In this document: positions 34,842-43,351 of the stretch, one piece after another
Numbering within the stretch: position 1 is the stretch's first letter
Layout: each line of letters starts with the position of its first letter
NCBI GenBank assembly: GCA_947462765.1
Contig: CANHQK010000010.1
Coordinates: 1-62,496 of the forward strand
Origin: Bdellovibrionales bacterium
GTDB taxonomy: Bacteria; Bdellovibrionota; UBA1018; CAIMNF01
DNA: 62,496 nucleotides
Direction: 5' to 3'
The notes under the pieces: generated by a model
What the model saw: the letters and a program-made list of their open reading frames with translations, nothing else
What the model was told of the DNA's origin: nothing
The model's database searches: none
Made by a program: the position numbers and the translations under genes

Positions 34842-35069
34842 CTAATTCCCGTGATCGAATTGCATCGACTCGTTGGATCCCACGTCGCTCGGAGGGGGTG
34901 TGGTTTGATTCGTTTTTCTATTCGGATTCAGGCGATGGTAGTCCTCTTCCAAACGTGCGGCGAACTCGATGAGAACGAGTTCTTCCATGGCATAGGCAGT
35001 CCCGGGTGCCGGAGTCGAGATGGAGCAAGCTGAACAAAAAAGAGTGATGAGGAAGAGGAATCTGATCAT
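34842..35069 (-). CDS. Small predicted lipoprotein, 75 aa
   Basis: Signal sequence with lipobox FCSACS (Cys about residue 15) and a short mature part with helical MEELVLIEFAARLEEDYHRL followed by a polar tail. The start overlaps the end of the upstream HAMP-like gene by 4 bases (ATGA), so it is translated with it. Function unknown; being paired with a membrane sensor-like protein it may be its outer partner. Confidence 0.65.
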   Translation of the reverse strand: MIRFLFLITLFCSACSISTPAPGTAYAMEELVLIEFAARLEEDYHRLNPNRKTNQTTPPPSDVGSNESMQFDHGN

Positions 35070-35503
35070 TCTTTGATCCGGGTTTTGAGCTCATTCACGA
35101 CAGGCTCCAGGTCCTTGAGAAAGTCGTTTTTCCTGAGTCTGAACTCCGGCCCGTCTGGGGATATGACCCGAGTCAGATAGCCCTTAAGTTTATGAATTGG
35201 CCCCGCGATCCGGTGGGAAACCACCACGCCCACACCAATCAGGACAATCAAATTGACCAGGGCGAGAATGGCGAAGGTGAGGTCCAGATCGCGTTTCTCA
35301 TTCCCAATGAATTGGAAAAAGATGTGTCCTTCCGGAATCCCAACATTCAGCGCCTTTTGGCGGAGCCGCCAGAAGAAGATGAAGACCGTCGAATAAAGGC
35401 TGACGGTCGTGAAGGCAAAGATTCCAGCAAAATAGGAGATCAACTTGAGTTGGAACTCAGGTTCGATCAGATAGTTCTTTAACTGCCTTTTGTAAGTCGA
35501 CAC
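35066..35503 (-). CDS. Short membrane protein with a HAMP-like segment
   Basis: A 145-aa protein with two hydrophobic helices (SYFAGIFAFTTVSLYSTVFIF and TFAILALVNLIVLIGVGVVV) followed by SHRIAGPIHKLKGYLTRV, the 'P.xxL' signature of HAMP linkers. No output domain follows; the protein stops soon after DFLKDLEPVVNELKTRIKE. It thus looks like the membrane and HAMP part of a chemoreceptor or kinase alone. Similar short HAMP proteins occur in Bdellovibrio-like genomes. It begins with GTG 35503 with AAGGA immediately upstream, an unusual spacing. Confidence 0.72.
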   Translation of the reverse strand: MSTYKRQLKNYLIEPEFQLKLISYFAGIFAFTTVSLYSTVFIFFWRLRQKALNVGIPEGHIFFQFIGNEKRDLDLTFAILALVNLIVLIGVGVVVSHRIAGPIHKLKGYLTRVISPDGPEFRLRKNDFLKDLEPVVNELKTRIKE

Positions 35504-35544
35504 TCCTTCATCTTCCTAGGTTTGAGGCGAACTTGCAAGATCCC

Positions 35545-35955
35545 TCAATACAGAGTGCCACCCCGGCAGGATGGTAAATTCTCTAGTAGCTTCCGGAAAT
35601 ACACGTCCTCGTCTCTTCCGAATGTCCTGCGGGATTCTTCGAATATCACTCGATACCCTCTTGCATGATCCCGGGTGATGAGTTGCATGGTGGCGGTCGT
35701 CCCTAGACGGATCACGCCACTGTCCGAGAAGTGGAGGAGGAAGCGGGTTCGAAAGTCGCCAGGGCCGCCTGTGTTTCGATAGATGGTGTAGCCTTTGTTC
35801 CTTAAAGTCTGGATAAAGTCCTGCTGGTACTCGGCGCTTTGGTACGCGATCGTTGGATTGGAAAGGGTTAGGTCGCAGCCATTTCCTTGGGCAATGGCCC
35901 CGGGAACGATGAACGGGATCCAGGACAAGCAGATCGATTTCAGTATCGAATTCAT
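35545..35955 (-). CDS. Secreted protein of unknown function, 136 aa
   Basis: Signal peptide at the N-terminus (SICLSWIPFIVPGAIAQ). Two cysteines, near each end (NGCDLTL and LPSCRGG), may form one disulfide. The middle contains YQQDFIQTLRNKGYTIYRNT and FRTRFLLHFSDSGVIRLGT. No family recognised. It is the last gene before the AT-rich stretch and the island at 36.3 kb. Confidence 0.68.
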   Translation of the reverse strand: MNSILKSICLSWIPFIVPGAIAQGNGCDLTLSNPTIAYQSAEYQQDFIQTLRNKGYTIYRNTGGPGDFRTRFLLHFSDSGVIRLGTTATMQLITRDHARGYRVIFEESRRTFGRDEDVYFRKLLENLPSCRGGTLY

Positions 35956-36456
35956 TTTCAGAGGCCTCCTACGATTTCACAAAATTTCCGGAAATCGTGA
36001 TTCCGGTCGGGAGGGTAGTGCGTGTTCTTTGTGAGTTGTGAAAAAAATTGTGAATGAAGTGAGGGAACTCATGTATTCCATCAAAAGTAAGGGGTTATTT
36101 CGTAGGTCCATCAAGTAGTTGGATCTCGGAACCCTGAATATCAGTTTGACCCAGAAGTTGGTAACCATGTGCCTATAAATCGGAATTCTAATTCCTGCCC
36201 TGGGGGCTTTAATTGGAGAGTTTCCGAGTTCAAGCTTGCCAAGACTAAGGAGCTCGATGATCTGGTAAGGCAAATCCGGGAGGTCTCGAATAACGAAAGT
36301 CAGTTACGGATTTGTGGAGTAATGGCGTCCCCACTGGGAGTCGATTTTAAGTCGGATGCATCGTGTGGCAAAAGAAAAGTTTAAACGATTCAGAGCGATT
36401 CATGATGATGCGTTTCGGCACTCTTTTTTTCTTGGGAGCAGATAGACCCTGTAGAC
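35956..36456. other. AT-rich non-coding stretch with the left island boundary
   Basis: About 500 bases without a convincing gene. Two short open frames (minus 35977-36273 and plus 36169-36384) have neither a good start nor a family-like sequence. It is visibly richer in A and T than the neighbours and contains one copy of the tRNA-Glu 3' end (36321-36344). A T run at 36422-36430 is the only other notable element. Confidence 0.7.
36321..36344 (-). repeat. tRNA-Glu 3'-end copy 1 (attachment-site-like)
   Basis: Matches 23 of 24 bases of the tRNA-Glu segment at 39526-39549. On the minus strand it begins TCGACTCCCAGTGGGGACGC, the T-arm and acceptor end. The rest of the tRNA is absent. Confidence 0.75.
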
Positions 36457-38490
36457 TTAACAACCGATATTGAGGTTAACGCAGAACCATGTTTGGCATT
36501 TTCCGTAAGGGCGCCAGTACTGATTTAATTTGTTATCTGGGAAAGTGGTGATTTTGCATTTTCCTGTGACGCATTCCTCGTCTTGAAAGCATTTACTGCC
36601 TGCGCTCATGGGCGCAGCGCAGACTTTATTTTCATGGCAGGCCCCGGAAACGCAATCGTTGTTTGTGCGGCAGTGGGAGCCATTCCCCAGGCGGTTTTGA
36701 CAAACCCTGTTGTCAAAGCAGTCGTTGGAGGCACACTCTTCGTTCCTACTGCAGGTGGAGCCTACTCCAAGGGCAAGCCTCTGGGCGCAGATCCCTGAGG
36801 CGCATAAACCGGATACGCAATTCAGATCAGAAACGCAGGCCGCGCCATTCCCGCCCAAAGCTTGCGCTCGACAAGACCCACCGGTGCAATTGCCAGAAAC
36901 ACAATCTTGTGAGCGGGCGCAGGCCGTTCCGTCGGCTCTCTGACTTCGGGCGCAGGTCCCCGAGATGCAAAGGCCTGAATCGCATTCCAGATTTCGTCCA
37001 CAAGTGGAGCCATGACCGAGAATGTTTCCACATACGCCAGATTGAGAGTTGGACGAGAGTCCATAACAAATACCGGAGGTGCATTGGGCATCAGTGGCAC
37101 AGCCTTGACCATAGGCACGATTCCCGGAATTTCTGAGAATCAGGGATAGTGAAAGAAACGCAAGCGCATCGCCCGGAGAGAAGGTGGATTGCTTTGAGCG
37201 AAAGAGAGATGAGGCTTTATCTACGAGGGTGGGGGTGAAGGGGCCAAGAATACTCCACATCCCGTAAACACGAAAGATATCTGCCGTATTGTTATTACTG
37301 CTGGCGGAGGCATTGTAAAAGTAGTTCCAGCTGTGAGGGGGATAGGGCGTGGAGGGGGGGTTGGTTCGGGGAAGGGGGTCAGGTCGGCTGTAGGTATAAA
37401 GACGCTCAGTCGCAATCCGACCATACTGAGTTAAGACAATCGAGGGTAGGCCAAGCCCGGGAGTGTTCTGGAGTGAGGGCCCGATGGAAGGGACCCCGAT
37501 ACCGGTCTCATGTGCGGCTTTCAAAAACTCAGCATTCATCCAACCATGACTGGCGTCTTCTGCTCCAGTTTCGATTCCCCAATAGTCAACGTAGTAAGGT
37601 GCGGGTGGATAAAGGGCGTCGATATAGTTTCTCAAGAGCCCTCGGGCGACCTGCAGATACTCGGACTTTTGAGTCACGTCATAGAGATAGGCTGCGGTCG
37701 TTCCCAAGCAGTTTTGCATGTTGTAGGGAAGCTGGTTGAATCGAGCCATGGGGCGCCCGGAAGTGTCAAAAAAGAACGGAGAGGTCTCTTCGCGAGGCTT
37801 GAATGAGCCCCGAATCCCCGGCATCGTAAATACCGCTTGATTACTTAACAGATGGGTCACGGAAAGCGATACGGGAAGCTCTCGGTACTCTCTTCGCATA
37901 TGCCAACGCACCGTCTCTTCAGCGTAGAGCACATATCGATTCGCGATCGCCTGGAATGAAGCGTACTTAGAGAGATCCGGGTAGAGATTTCTGACGGAAA
38001 GTGAAAACCGGCCGTCGAGGCGATGGTGTTTGACCAAGTAAGCGAATCGGGCCATTGGCCAGGTGATCATCCCTGAGTCAACAGTGAGTCCATAGGTCCT
38101 CCCCTGAAGGTTGGGGAGACGGTTTCCCCATACCGGTTCGCGGAGATTTCTCTGCGCCCGATCATCCCGCTGATTGATCACCGCATCCGCATGCTTCACA
38201 AAAAGATTCAGCCAAGCCGGGTCGAGCGTGGCTTCATAGGCGTTCAGGTAAGCGAGCATCACGTAGGATTCACCCCAAGTGAATCCCTGCAGTGCATTGG
38301 CGTCGGGAGAAAGGTAGTACCCCCCCCGATCCAGAGCAAGTCCATCGGAAACCAAGCGAGGAAAAAGATCAGAGTGAAAGCTACTCAACTGCGCGGGCTG
38401 GGGGAGAAGGGAGGACCTCTGGGCTGAGGAAGGGACGGACCATACCAGCAATGAAATGAGTTGAATGAGTAATCCCGCTTGAGCTTTCAT
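36457..38490 (-). CDS. Secreted (alpha/alpha)6-toroid-like protein with seven C-terminal cysteine-rich repeats
   Basis: A 677-aa exported protein: signal peptide at residues 1-24 (MKAQAGLLIQLISLLVWS). Residues about 30-430 look like a helical-toroid sugar enzyme (LQGFTWGESYVMLAYLNAYE, LTVDSGMITWPMARFAYLV, YWGIETGAEDASHGWMN), similar to glucuronyl C5-epimerases or lyases. Residues about 460-670 hold seven repeats of the form G-x-x-C-x5-C-x-S-G-x-C-x(3-5)-C, such as GSTCGRNLECDSGLCISGTC. ATG 38490 is chosen for GGGAGA just upstream. It is the main cargo of the tRNA-Glu island. Extracellular polysaccharide binding or modification is inferred. Confidence 0.78.
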   Translation of the reverse strand: MKAQAGLLIQLISLLVWSVPSSAQRSSLLPQPAQLSSFHSDLFPRLVSDGLALDRGGYYLSPDANALQGFTWGESYVMLAYLNAYEATLDPAWLNLFVKHADAVINQRDDRAQRNLREPVWGNRLPNLQGRTYGLTVDSGMITWPMARFAYLVKHHRLDGRFSLSVRNLYPDLSKYASFQAIANRYVLYAEETVRWHMRREYRELPVSLSVTHLLSNQAVFTMPGIRGSFKPREETSPFFFDTSGRPMARFNQLPYNMQNCLGTTAAYLYDVTQKSEYLQVARGLLRNYIDALYPPAPYYVDYWGIETGAEDASHGWMNAEFLKAAHETGIGVPSIGPSLQNTPGLGLPSIVLTQYGRIATERLYTYSRPDPLPRTNPPSTPYPPHSWNYFYNASASSNNNTADIFRVYGMWSILGPFTPTLVDKASSLFRSKQSTFSPGDALAFLSLSLILRNSGNRAYGQGCATDAQCTSGICYGLSSNSQSGVCGNILGHGSTCGRNLECDSGLCISGTCARSQRADGTACARSQDCVSGNCTGGSCRAQALGGNGAACVSDLNCVSGLCASGICAQRLALGVGSTCSRNEECASNDCFDNRVCQNRLGNGSHCRTNNDCVSGACHENKVCAAPMSAGSKCFQDEECVTGKCKITTFPDNKLNQYWRPYGKCQTWFCVNLNIGC

Positions 38491-38512
38491 TTGAGTCTCC
38501 CCAATTGAAAGC

Positions 38513-39049
38513 TTACGGGTTTTCGTCGGGGGTCTCAAGGGGGGACTGGAGAGAGCTATTATTTACGTCTGTGGACTCGAGATCAGTCCCCCTTAAGGAG
38601 TCACGGAGTGCTTGGACGGCCTCCTCTGAGGCGTCGGGGCTCGTGAGCCCCCTCCCTTTCAGTTGCTGATACAAAACCAAAAGTTCTTGAAGGACTGCGC
38701 GATGTTCAGAGCTTGAGAAATCCGGAGAAATCCAAGCATTTTGTAGTGCCGGGAAGAAGAGGTCCGGATTCTCTCTGATTTTGGCAATCAGTTTTTCCTT
38801 GGATGCGGCATCGGTCAGGTCTGCAGGACGAATCAGAAAAACAGCCTCCGGGCCCGTGGAGGGCAAGGGCGCAGAGACCGGTTGAGCGATTTGTGGATTT
38901 TGCTCGACAAAACGAGCCATTTCCTTGGTGAGTTGGATCTGTTCTTCCGTGGTTCGGGTGAAGTTGTCCGGGGGGGTATTGAGGAGGTAGTGGAAGCCTC
39001 CAAAGATCACCAAGAAAGTCGCAACCGGGAGGAGTTTGGCAGATTTCAT
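38513..39049 (-). CDS. Membrane-anchored protein of unknown function, 178 aa
   Basis: One N-terminal membrane helix (LLPVATFLVIFGGFHYLL) and a polar, helical, Gln/Glu-rich exported part without cysteines. It contains AASKEKLIAKIRENPDLFFP and a C-terminal Ser/Asp-rich tail. No family recognised. It lies 22 bases upstream of the large cysteine-rich protein gene inside the island and is probably in the same transcript, so the two may work together at the cell surface. Confidence 0.68.
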   Translation of the reverse strand: MKSAKLLPVATFLVIFGGFHYLLNTPPDNFTRTTEEQIQLTKEMARFVEQNPQIAQPVSAPLPSTGPEAVFLIRPADLTDAASKEKLIAKIRENPDLFFPALQNAWISPDFSSSEHRAVLQELLVLYQQLKGRGLTSPDASEEAVQALRDSLRGTDLESTDVNNSSLQSPLETPDENP

Positions 39050-39394
39050 CTGGACCTTTGCTTCATGATCGAATCTTGGCTTCGGCAGGAAGGTTTGAAT
39101 TGATGGTTTCCATGTACAGGTTCATTAAACTAATTTAGTGCGGATTAAAGTTGCGACAATCATGTTTAGATTGCTTCTGATTGTATTGTTTTTCCCTGAT
39201 TTATCAAGAATTGTGCGGTTTCAGCTTGAGTGAGTCTCTAGGGTTTTGTCATTTGGGGATACTCATTTTTCAATCTAAAGCGGGGAGCCGTTCAAGCCAG
39301 CTCACTTCTGCCAGAAGGTATTTTGATGGCCCTTTTTTGGCCCTCGCAGAATGAGGCGAAACAGTTATGAGTTTGATCCTATGGGCTTGAAAAA
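39050..39394. other. Non-coding stretch of the island, upstream of its two genes
   Basis: About 345 bases without a credible gene. It should contain the promoter of the two minus-strand island genes; AT-rich runs around 39120-39215 fit, but I cannot pick exact boxes. An open frame running from 39539 through here on the minus strand is derived from the tRNA and its copy and is not a gene. Confidence 0.6.
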
Positions 39395-39418
39395 AAAGGC
39401 GTCCCCACGGAGAGTCGA
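39395..39418 (-). repeat. tRNA-Glu 3'-end copy 2 (attachment-site-like)
   Basis: Matches 22 of 24 bases of the tRNA-Glu 3' segment. On the minus strand the acceptor end is followed directly by a run of eight T, so this copy keeps the tRNA tail but has lost the rest of the gene. Confidence 0.7.
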
Positions 39419-39527
39419 AAAATCCCTTTTTAGCGAAATCGAGCAAGGTGAACGAATGAGTCAACCTTTCGTATGCCGAGCGAGTGAAGCCGCTACGAGA
39501 TACAGATAAAAAGGATTTTTGGAAGAA

Positions 39528-39603
39528 TGGCGTCCCCACGGGGAGTCGAACCCCGGTTACTGCCGTGAAAAGGCGGTGTCCTAGGCCTCTAGACGATGGG
39601 GAC
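39528..39603 (-). tRNA. tRNA-Glu (anticodon TTC)
   Basis: Minus-strand cloverleaf with acceptor GTCCCCA/TGGGGAC, discriminator G and encoded CCA. The anticodon arm is CACCGCC-TTTTCAC-GGCAG with anticodon TTC, and the T arm GGGG TTCGACT CCCC. The sequence is close to E. coli tRNA-Glu. Its 3' end is copied twice downstream (39395 and 36321), marking an integration target. Confidence 0.97.
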
Positions 39604-39763
39604 GCATATTTAGAGGAGCTCTTTTTCTAATCGAGGGGGCAGGAAGATTCAAGAGGAAAGTGGAGAAGGAGTAATTTTGTGCGGCGCGACAAGGACGTTA
39701 GGGGGAAGTCTCCGGCAAACCTTTGTCAGTGTATTCTTAGGCTTACCGGGTAGAATGGAATTC

Positions 39764-40762
39764 ATGAGTGAAATCAAAAAGCGGAATGTGAATCCCTTGG
39801 CTCTGGTCCTCGGGCTCTCTGCCGTGCTCTTCGGTTTTTTTCTGATCTTCTCCTTTGTCTATTACTTCATGAAGGGTGGAGACCATTGGAAGAACGGGGA
39901 TCAGCAAAAAATGTTTTCCGACAAGCACGAGCGGATCGCAATCATCGAGGTCAAAGGGGTCATTCTTGAATCCAAGAAGGTTTTGCGAAACTTGAAGGAT
40001 GCCGAGGAAGACAAGTCGATCAAGGCTGTGGTCGTCCGCTTGAATTCTCCGGGCGGTTCAGTGGCTCCGTCGCAAGAGATTTATGAGGCTGTGAAACGCT
40101 TCAAGAAACCCTTGGTGGTTTCCATGGGGAGTGTTGCGGCCTCCGGTGCTTATTACATCGCAGCAGGGTCGAAACATGTATTTGCGAATGCCGGCACCCT
40201 CACCGGGTCGATCGGGGTCATCATGGAGTTCATGAATCTCCGGAAACTCTACGAGTGGGCAAAGGTCGAGCGATATTCCGTGAAGACCGGCAAGTTCAAG
40301 GACAGCGGCGCGGATTGGCGAGACCTTTCTCCCGAAGAAAAGGATTATTTCCAAGCCCTCGTGATGGATACGCTAGCGCAGTTCAAGGGGGCGGTGGCAG
40401 AGGGACGTAAGCTTTCGGTCGAAGAAGTGAATGCCGTTGCCGATGGACGGGTATTCACCGGAACCCAGGCGCTCAAACTGAAGTTGGTGGACGAACTCGG
40501 CACACTGGAAGACGCGATTCGTTACATTTCCAAGGAGGCTGGCCTGAAGGGCAAACCTCATGTGGTTTATCCTGTAAAGAAAATGAGCGGATTACAGGAA
40601 CTCCTGATGGGGTCCCAGGACGAGGACGACGGGTTTGAGGATGAGGAGAGCCGATTCCTCGATCGGTTGGTGGGTAAAGTCGCAGAACGCCTGGTGGGTG
40701 GAACGAATGAAGTCAGGGTCCTTCCAGCCGGAATTTACGCAATTTGGCATGCTGCCCGGTAA
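39764..40762 (+). CDS. sppA: Signal peptide peptidase SppA (S49 protease)
   Basis: A 332-aa inner-membrane serine protease that clears leftover signal peptides. One N-terminal helix (LALVLGLSAVLFGFFLIFSF) anchors the enzyme. The catalytic Ser is in SMGSVAASGAYYIAAG (about residue 127) and the general-base Lys in VKTGKFKDSG (about 178); ANAGTLTGSIGVIMEF lies between. It is the short, single-domain form, not the 600-residue E. coli type. ATG 39764 (MSEIKKRNVN) is chosen; ATG 39755 is in frame. The 3' end overlaps the rsmB start by 14 bases. Confidence 0.92.
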   Translation: MSEIKKRNVNPLALVLGLSAVLFGFFLIFSFVYYFMKGGDHWKNGDQQKMFSDKHERIAIIEVKGVILESKKVLRNLKDAEEDKSIKAVVVRLNSPGGSVAPSQEIYEAVKRFKKPLVVSMGSVAASGAYYIAAGSKHVFANAGTLTGSIGVIMEFMNLRKLYEWAKVERYSVKTGKFKDSGADWRDLSPEEKDYFQALVMDTLAQFKGAVAEGRKLSVEEVNAVADGRVFTGTQALKLKLVDELGTLEDAIRYISKEAGLKGKPHVVYPVKKMSGLQELLMGSQDEDDGFEDEESRFLDRLVGKVAERLVGGTNEVRVLPAGIYAIWHAAR

Positions 40763-41999
40763 TTCCAAGTCAGGACCGGGTCAAAAGGGGGCTCAGTCGC
40801 TTGTCCGATTGAGAGAGCTAGCGGTTGAGATTCTGGCCCAGGCTGGTCACTCGAAGGGACCTCTTGAGGAAGCGATGACGACCGTGCTTTCTCGTGAGAG
40901 TGGGGCGACTTTCCAAGAGTTCGACCGCTCGTGGATTTTTGAGTTGTGCTCGGGGGTTCTTCGATACCGTGGGCGGCTCGATTTCATCATCGACACATAC
41001 TCTCTAAAAAAGAAGCCAACCGGTGAGATCAGACGCTTTCTGCAAACCGGAGTCTTCCAGTTGTTGGCTCAGGATACCCCGGTTGCCTTGGTAGTCTCGG
41101 AGTGTGTCCAGGCGATTCGTGAGATGGACGGTGAAGCGCCATCCAAGTTCGCCAACGCGATCTTGCGGAAGGTCGCTGACTCCAAAGAACAGTGGCAAAA
41201 CTGGAAGGTTACCGAGCAAAGCCCGTTCGAGGAGCAGCTTGCATGGTGCAGTCTGCCTGAATGGTTCTTCAAGAAGCTGCGTAAAGAGCGGGGGAGTCCA
41301 TGGACGTTCGCATTCTCAGAGGCGGTATTGACCCGTCCGAATCTCTGGTATCGGAGCGGTGAGGACTCGAGCATTTTGCATGATGGATTCCGGGGAGACG
41401 AGCCGGCCGGGTACGTGCAGGACATTTCGAACCAGTTGTTGGTGAAAGAGGTCATTGGCGAAATTGAGAAGTTAGGATGGAGGCAGCCTCGGATCCTTGA
41501 CTTGTGTTCCGCACCCGGTGGTAAGTCTCTCGGTCTCGCTTCGGCCGGATTTTCAGTTATCGCGACCGATATTGATGAGGATCGCCTGGAGAAAGTTCGA
41601 GAAAATTCCGTTCGTCTTGGTTTGTCGGCCAAAATCGAAATCCGCCCTCACGCCTCGGTATGGGATGGGACGGATTGCTATGATCTGATTTGGATCGACG
41701 CTCCTTGTTCGAGTACTGGGATCATCCGCAAGCACCCCGAAATCAAGTGGAACAGGGGTTGGCATGATGTCGAGCGTCTTGCATTACAGCAGGAAGAGTT
41801 GATCCACTGGGCCCGGGCTCACCTCTCACCGGGTGGCCGGATTCTGTATTCGACTTGTTCGATGCTCAAAACGGAGAATGAGCCCCAGCTCGGATCCGGA
41901 ATGTGTTTCGGCAGGCGGATGGAATGGGTGCCACAACTGGAACCGAAGGGTGACGGAATCCACGCTGTTTGGATCGAGATGCAGAAGATCCAGGGTTGA
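40749..41999 (+). CDS. rsmB: RsmB-type 16S rRNA m5C methyltransferase
   Basis: A 416-aa rRNA methyltransferase, close to the roughly 430-residue RsmB of E. coli (m5C967). An N-terminal NusB-like helical domain (about residues 20-150, LRELAVEILAQAGHSKG) precedes the catalytic domain: SAM-binding ILDLCSAPGGKSLGLASAG, DIDEDRLEKVRENSVRLGL, the catalytic-type IDAPCSSTGIIRKHPEIKW and the second Cys in YSTCSMLKTENE. ATG 40749 overlaps the sppA end; longer starts lie inside sppA. The very C-terminus is shorter and less typical. Confidence 0.9.
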   Translation: MLPGNSKSGPGQKGAQSLVRLRELAVEILAQAGHSKGPLEEAMTTVLSRESGATFQEFDRSWIFELCSGVLRYRGRLDFIIDTYSLKKKPTGEIRRFLQTGVFQLLAQDTPVALVVSECVQAIREMDGEAPSKFANAILRKVADSKEQWQNWKVTEQSPFEEQLAWCSLPEWFFKKLRKERGSPWTFAFSEAVLTRPNLWYRSGEDSSILHDGFRGDEPAGYVQDISNQLLVKEVIGEIEKLGWRQPRILDLCSAPGGKSLGLASAGFSVIATDIDEDRLEKVRENSVRLGLSAKIEIRPHASVWDGTDCYDLIWIDAPCSSTGIIRKHPEIKWNRGWHDVERLALQQEELIHWARAHLSPGGRILYSTCSMLKTENEPQLGSGMCFGRRMEWVPQLEPKGDGIHAVWIEMQKIQG

Positions 42000-42016
42000 A
42001 TTCGGATCTGCGTGAT

Positions 42017-43351
42017 TCAGGGGTGCCTGATCTTCTTTTCCTTCCGGTATGCCCGGACCAGTTCCGTACCCAGTACGGCTGACGCGATGATTGCCAAGAC
42101 GGTCAGAAGCGGGACCAGCGGTCGCTGGTCCAACCAGAACTCTTTTGGTGATTCCACGATGCTTTTGATCGGTGTCTGGACCAGGTTGGTGCAAATCATG
42201 GTCTGCCCGATCGCGCCGATCAGATTGAACACCACTGAGTAGGTCAGGGCTCCCCCAAGCAGTACCCTTTGCAGAGCATTTCCGGACCAGGGCAACAATC
42301 CAATGCAAAGGAATGGTAAAAGAGGCATCAGGTACCGAGCTCCGAACTGACAATGCCCTTCGGTACCCATGTTGAAAAGATAAGCCAGATGAATGAGAAC
42401 AAACGCGAAACCAAGATTTCGAATCTTGTGTAGATGAGCCGGAAGGAACAGAATACCGATCAGCCCGAGAAGAACAACGGGCATGGTATGAACCATGGAC
42501 ATGTTGCTCATCGGACTCAGGTACTCGTTCCAGCGGGTCAGAAGCAGTGTCCATGAAGGAGCGAAGAAAGTATTCGAGTAATTCCCGGCCATGTTGGCCT
42601 GGATGAGCGGGTTTCCAAAATAGTGAAAATTATAGATCGCTGTGGGAAGATATCCGATCAGGAAACCGACACAATACAGGGCTCCACTTCTCCATCCCAG
42701 GTGAAAGATCGAGAAAATCAGACAAGTGGCGACCAAAAGGGCAGGAAGCATCGAGAAAAAAAGCACACCGGCCAGTAGGGCGCCCGCCAGCACAATGGAG
42801 CGGACTCTTCTGCCGGGATGAAGCTCGAGAAGTGACATCGTTGAAAGTCCGAGCATGCAGGTAGCGAGGACATCATGGTGGGGTGTCCCGGTATAGGGAA
42901 ATAAATTGGTGCCAAAACCGAGAGCCAGGGTCACCAGAATCGCCTGCCCGCGACCGGTTCCAAGAGTCCTGACGAAAGCGAAAAATCTAACAATGAGTAA
43001 AGCCGTCAGAAGTCCGGAGGTCCACCAGGTAGTCCAAGCGGAGAGGAAGTCCCTGGATTTTTCGAAGCTGATGCCGAAGGGACGGATGACCGAGTAGGGG
43101 ATGGCGGCCGCAAAAAAAACTCCGGGCTGTTTCGCCGGAAGGAGACGCCCGTTGAAGGTGAATGAGTCGAGACTTGAATTGAACTCGGGAACTTTCGAAT
43201 TCCCTATCGCGAAAGTCCCCCTATCGACAATCGATTCCGCAACTGCTTGAGCGAGGGAATAGGTCCGGAGCTCGGAGGCGTTGATCATCGCTCCATAAAC
43301 CATCCAGACCAGCAGAAAGGCCCATATCCTCAAGGTGTTCTGAGATGCCAT
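42017..43351 (-). CDS. Polytopic membrane protein, glycosyltransferase (GT39/ArnT-like) type
   Basis: A 444-aa protein with about eleven hydrophobic segments. It opens NTLRIWAFLLVWMVYGAMIN and has a first periplasmic loop with VDRGTFAIGNSKVPEFN and LPAKQPGVFFAAAIPYSVI. This pattern (large first loop with acidic/polar residues, then many helices) is shared by GT39/GT83 lipid-linked sugar transferases. The specific activity cannot be assigned. It overlaps the upstream aldehyde dehydrogenase gene by 22 bases, so it is the last gene of the amino-alcohol operon, though no metabolic link is obvious. Confidence 0.72.
   Translation of the reverse strand: MASQNTLRIWAFLLVWMVYGAMINASELRTYSLAQAVAESIVDRGTFAIGNSKVPEFNSSLDSFTFNGRLLPAKQPGVFFAAAIPYSVIRPFGISFEKSRDFLSAWTTWWTSGLLTALLIVRFFAFVRTLGTGRGQAILVTLALGFGTNLFPYTGTPHHDVLATCMLGLSTMSLLELHPGRRVRSIVLAGALLAGVLFFSMLPALLVATCLIFSIFHLGWRSGALYCVGFLIGYLPTAIYNFHYFGNPLIQANMAGNYSNTFFAPSWTLLLTRWNEYLSPMSNMSMVHTMPVVLLGLIGILFLPAHLHKIRNLGFAFVLIHLAYLFNMGTEGHCQFGARYLMPLLPFLCIGLLPWSGNALQRVLLGGALTYSVVFNLIGAIGQTMICTNLVQTPIKSIVESPKEFWLDQRPLVPLLTVLAIIASAVLGTELVRAYRKEKKIRHP

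Larger units (their letters stand above)
36321..39549. mobile_element. Putative small genomic island at tRNA-Glu, no integrase visible
   Basis: A segment of about 3.2 kb lies between an imperfect copy of the tRNA-Glu 3' end (36321-36344) and the intact tRNA (39528-39603), with a third copy at 39395-39418. All three copies are in the same orientation. The cargo is two genes for exported or membrane-anchored proteins. The 3' end of a tRNA gene repeated at the far side of foreign DNA is the usual mark of tyrosine-recombinase insertion. No recombinase gene, intact or broken, is visible, so this is at most a decayed or helper-dependent element. Confidence 0.55.

Noticed and set aside
36583-37136. 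Plus-strand frames in the cysteine-repeat region
   Set aside because: They arise from the repeat structure of the secreted protein on the minus strand.
39270-39539. 89-codon minus-strand frame ending at tRNA-Glu
   Set aside because: Its first and middle parts are translations of the tRNA 3' end and of its copy, so it is not a gene.
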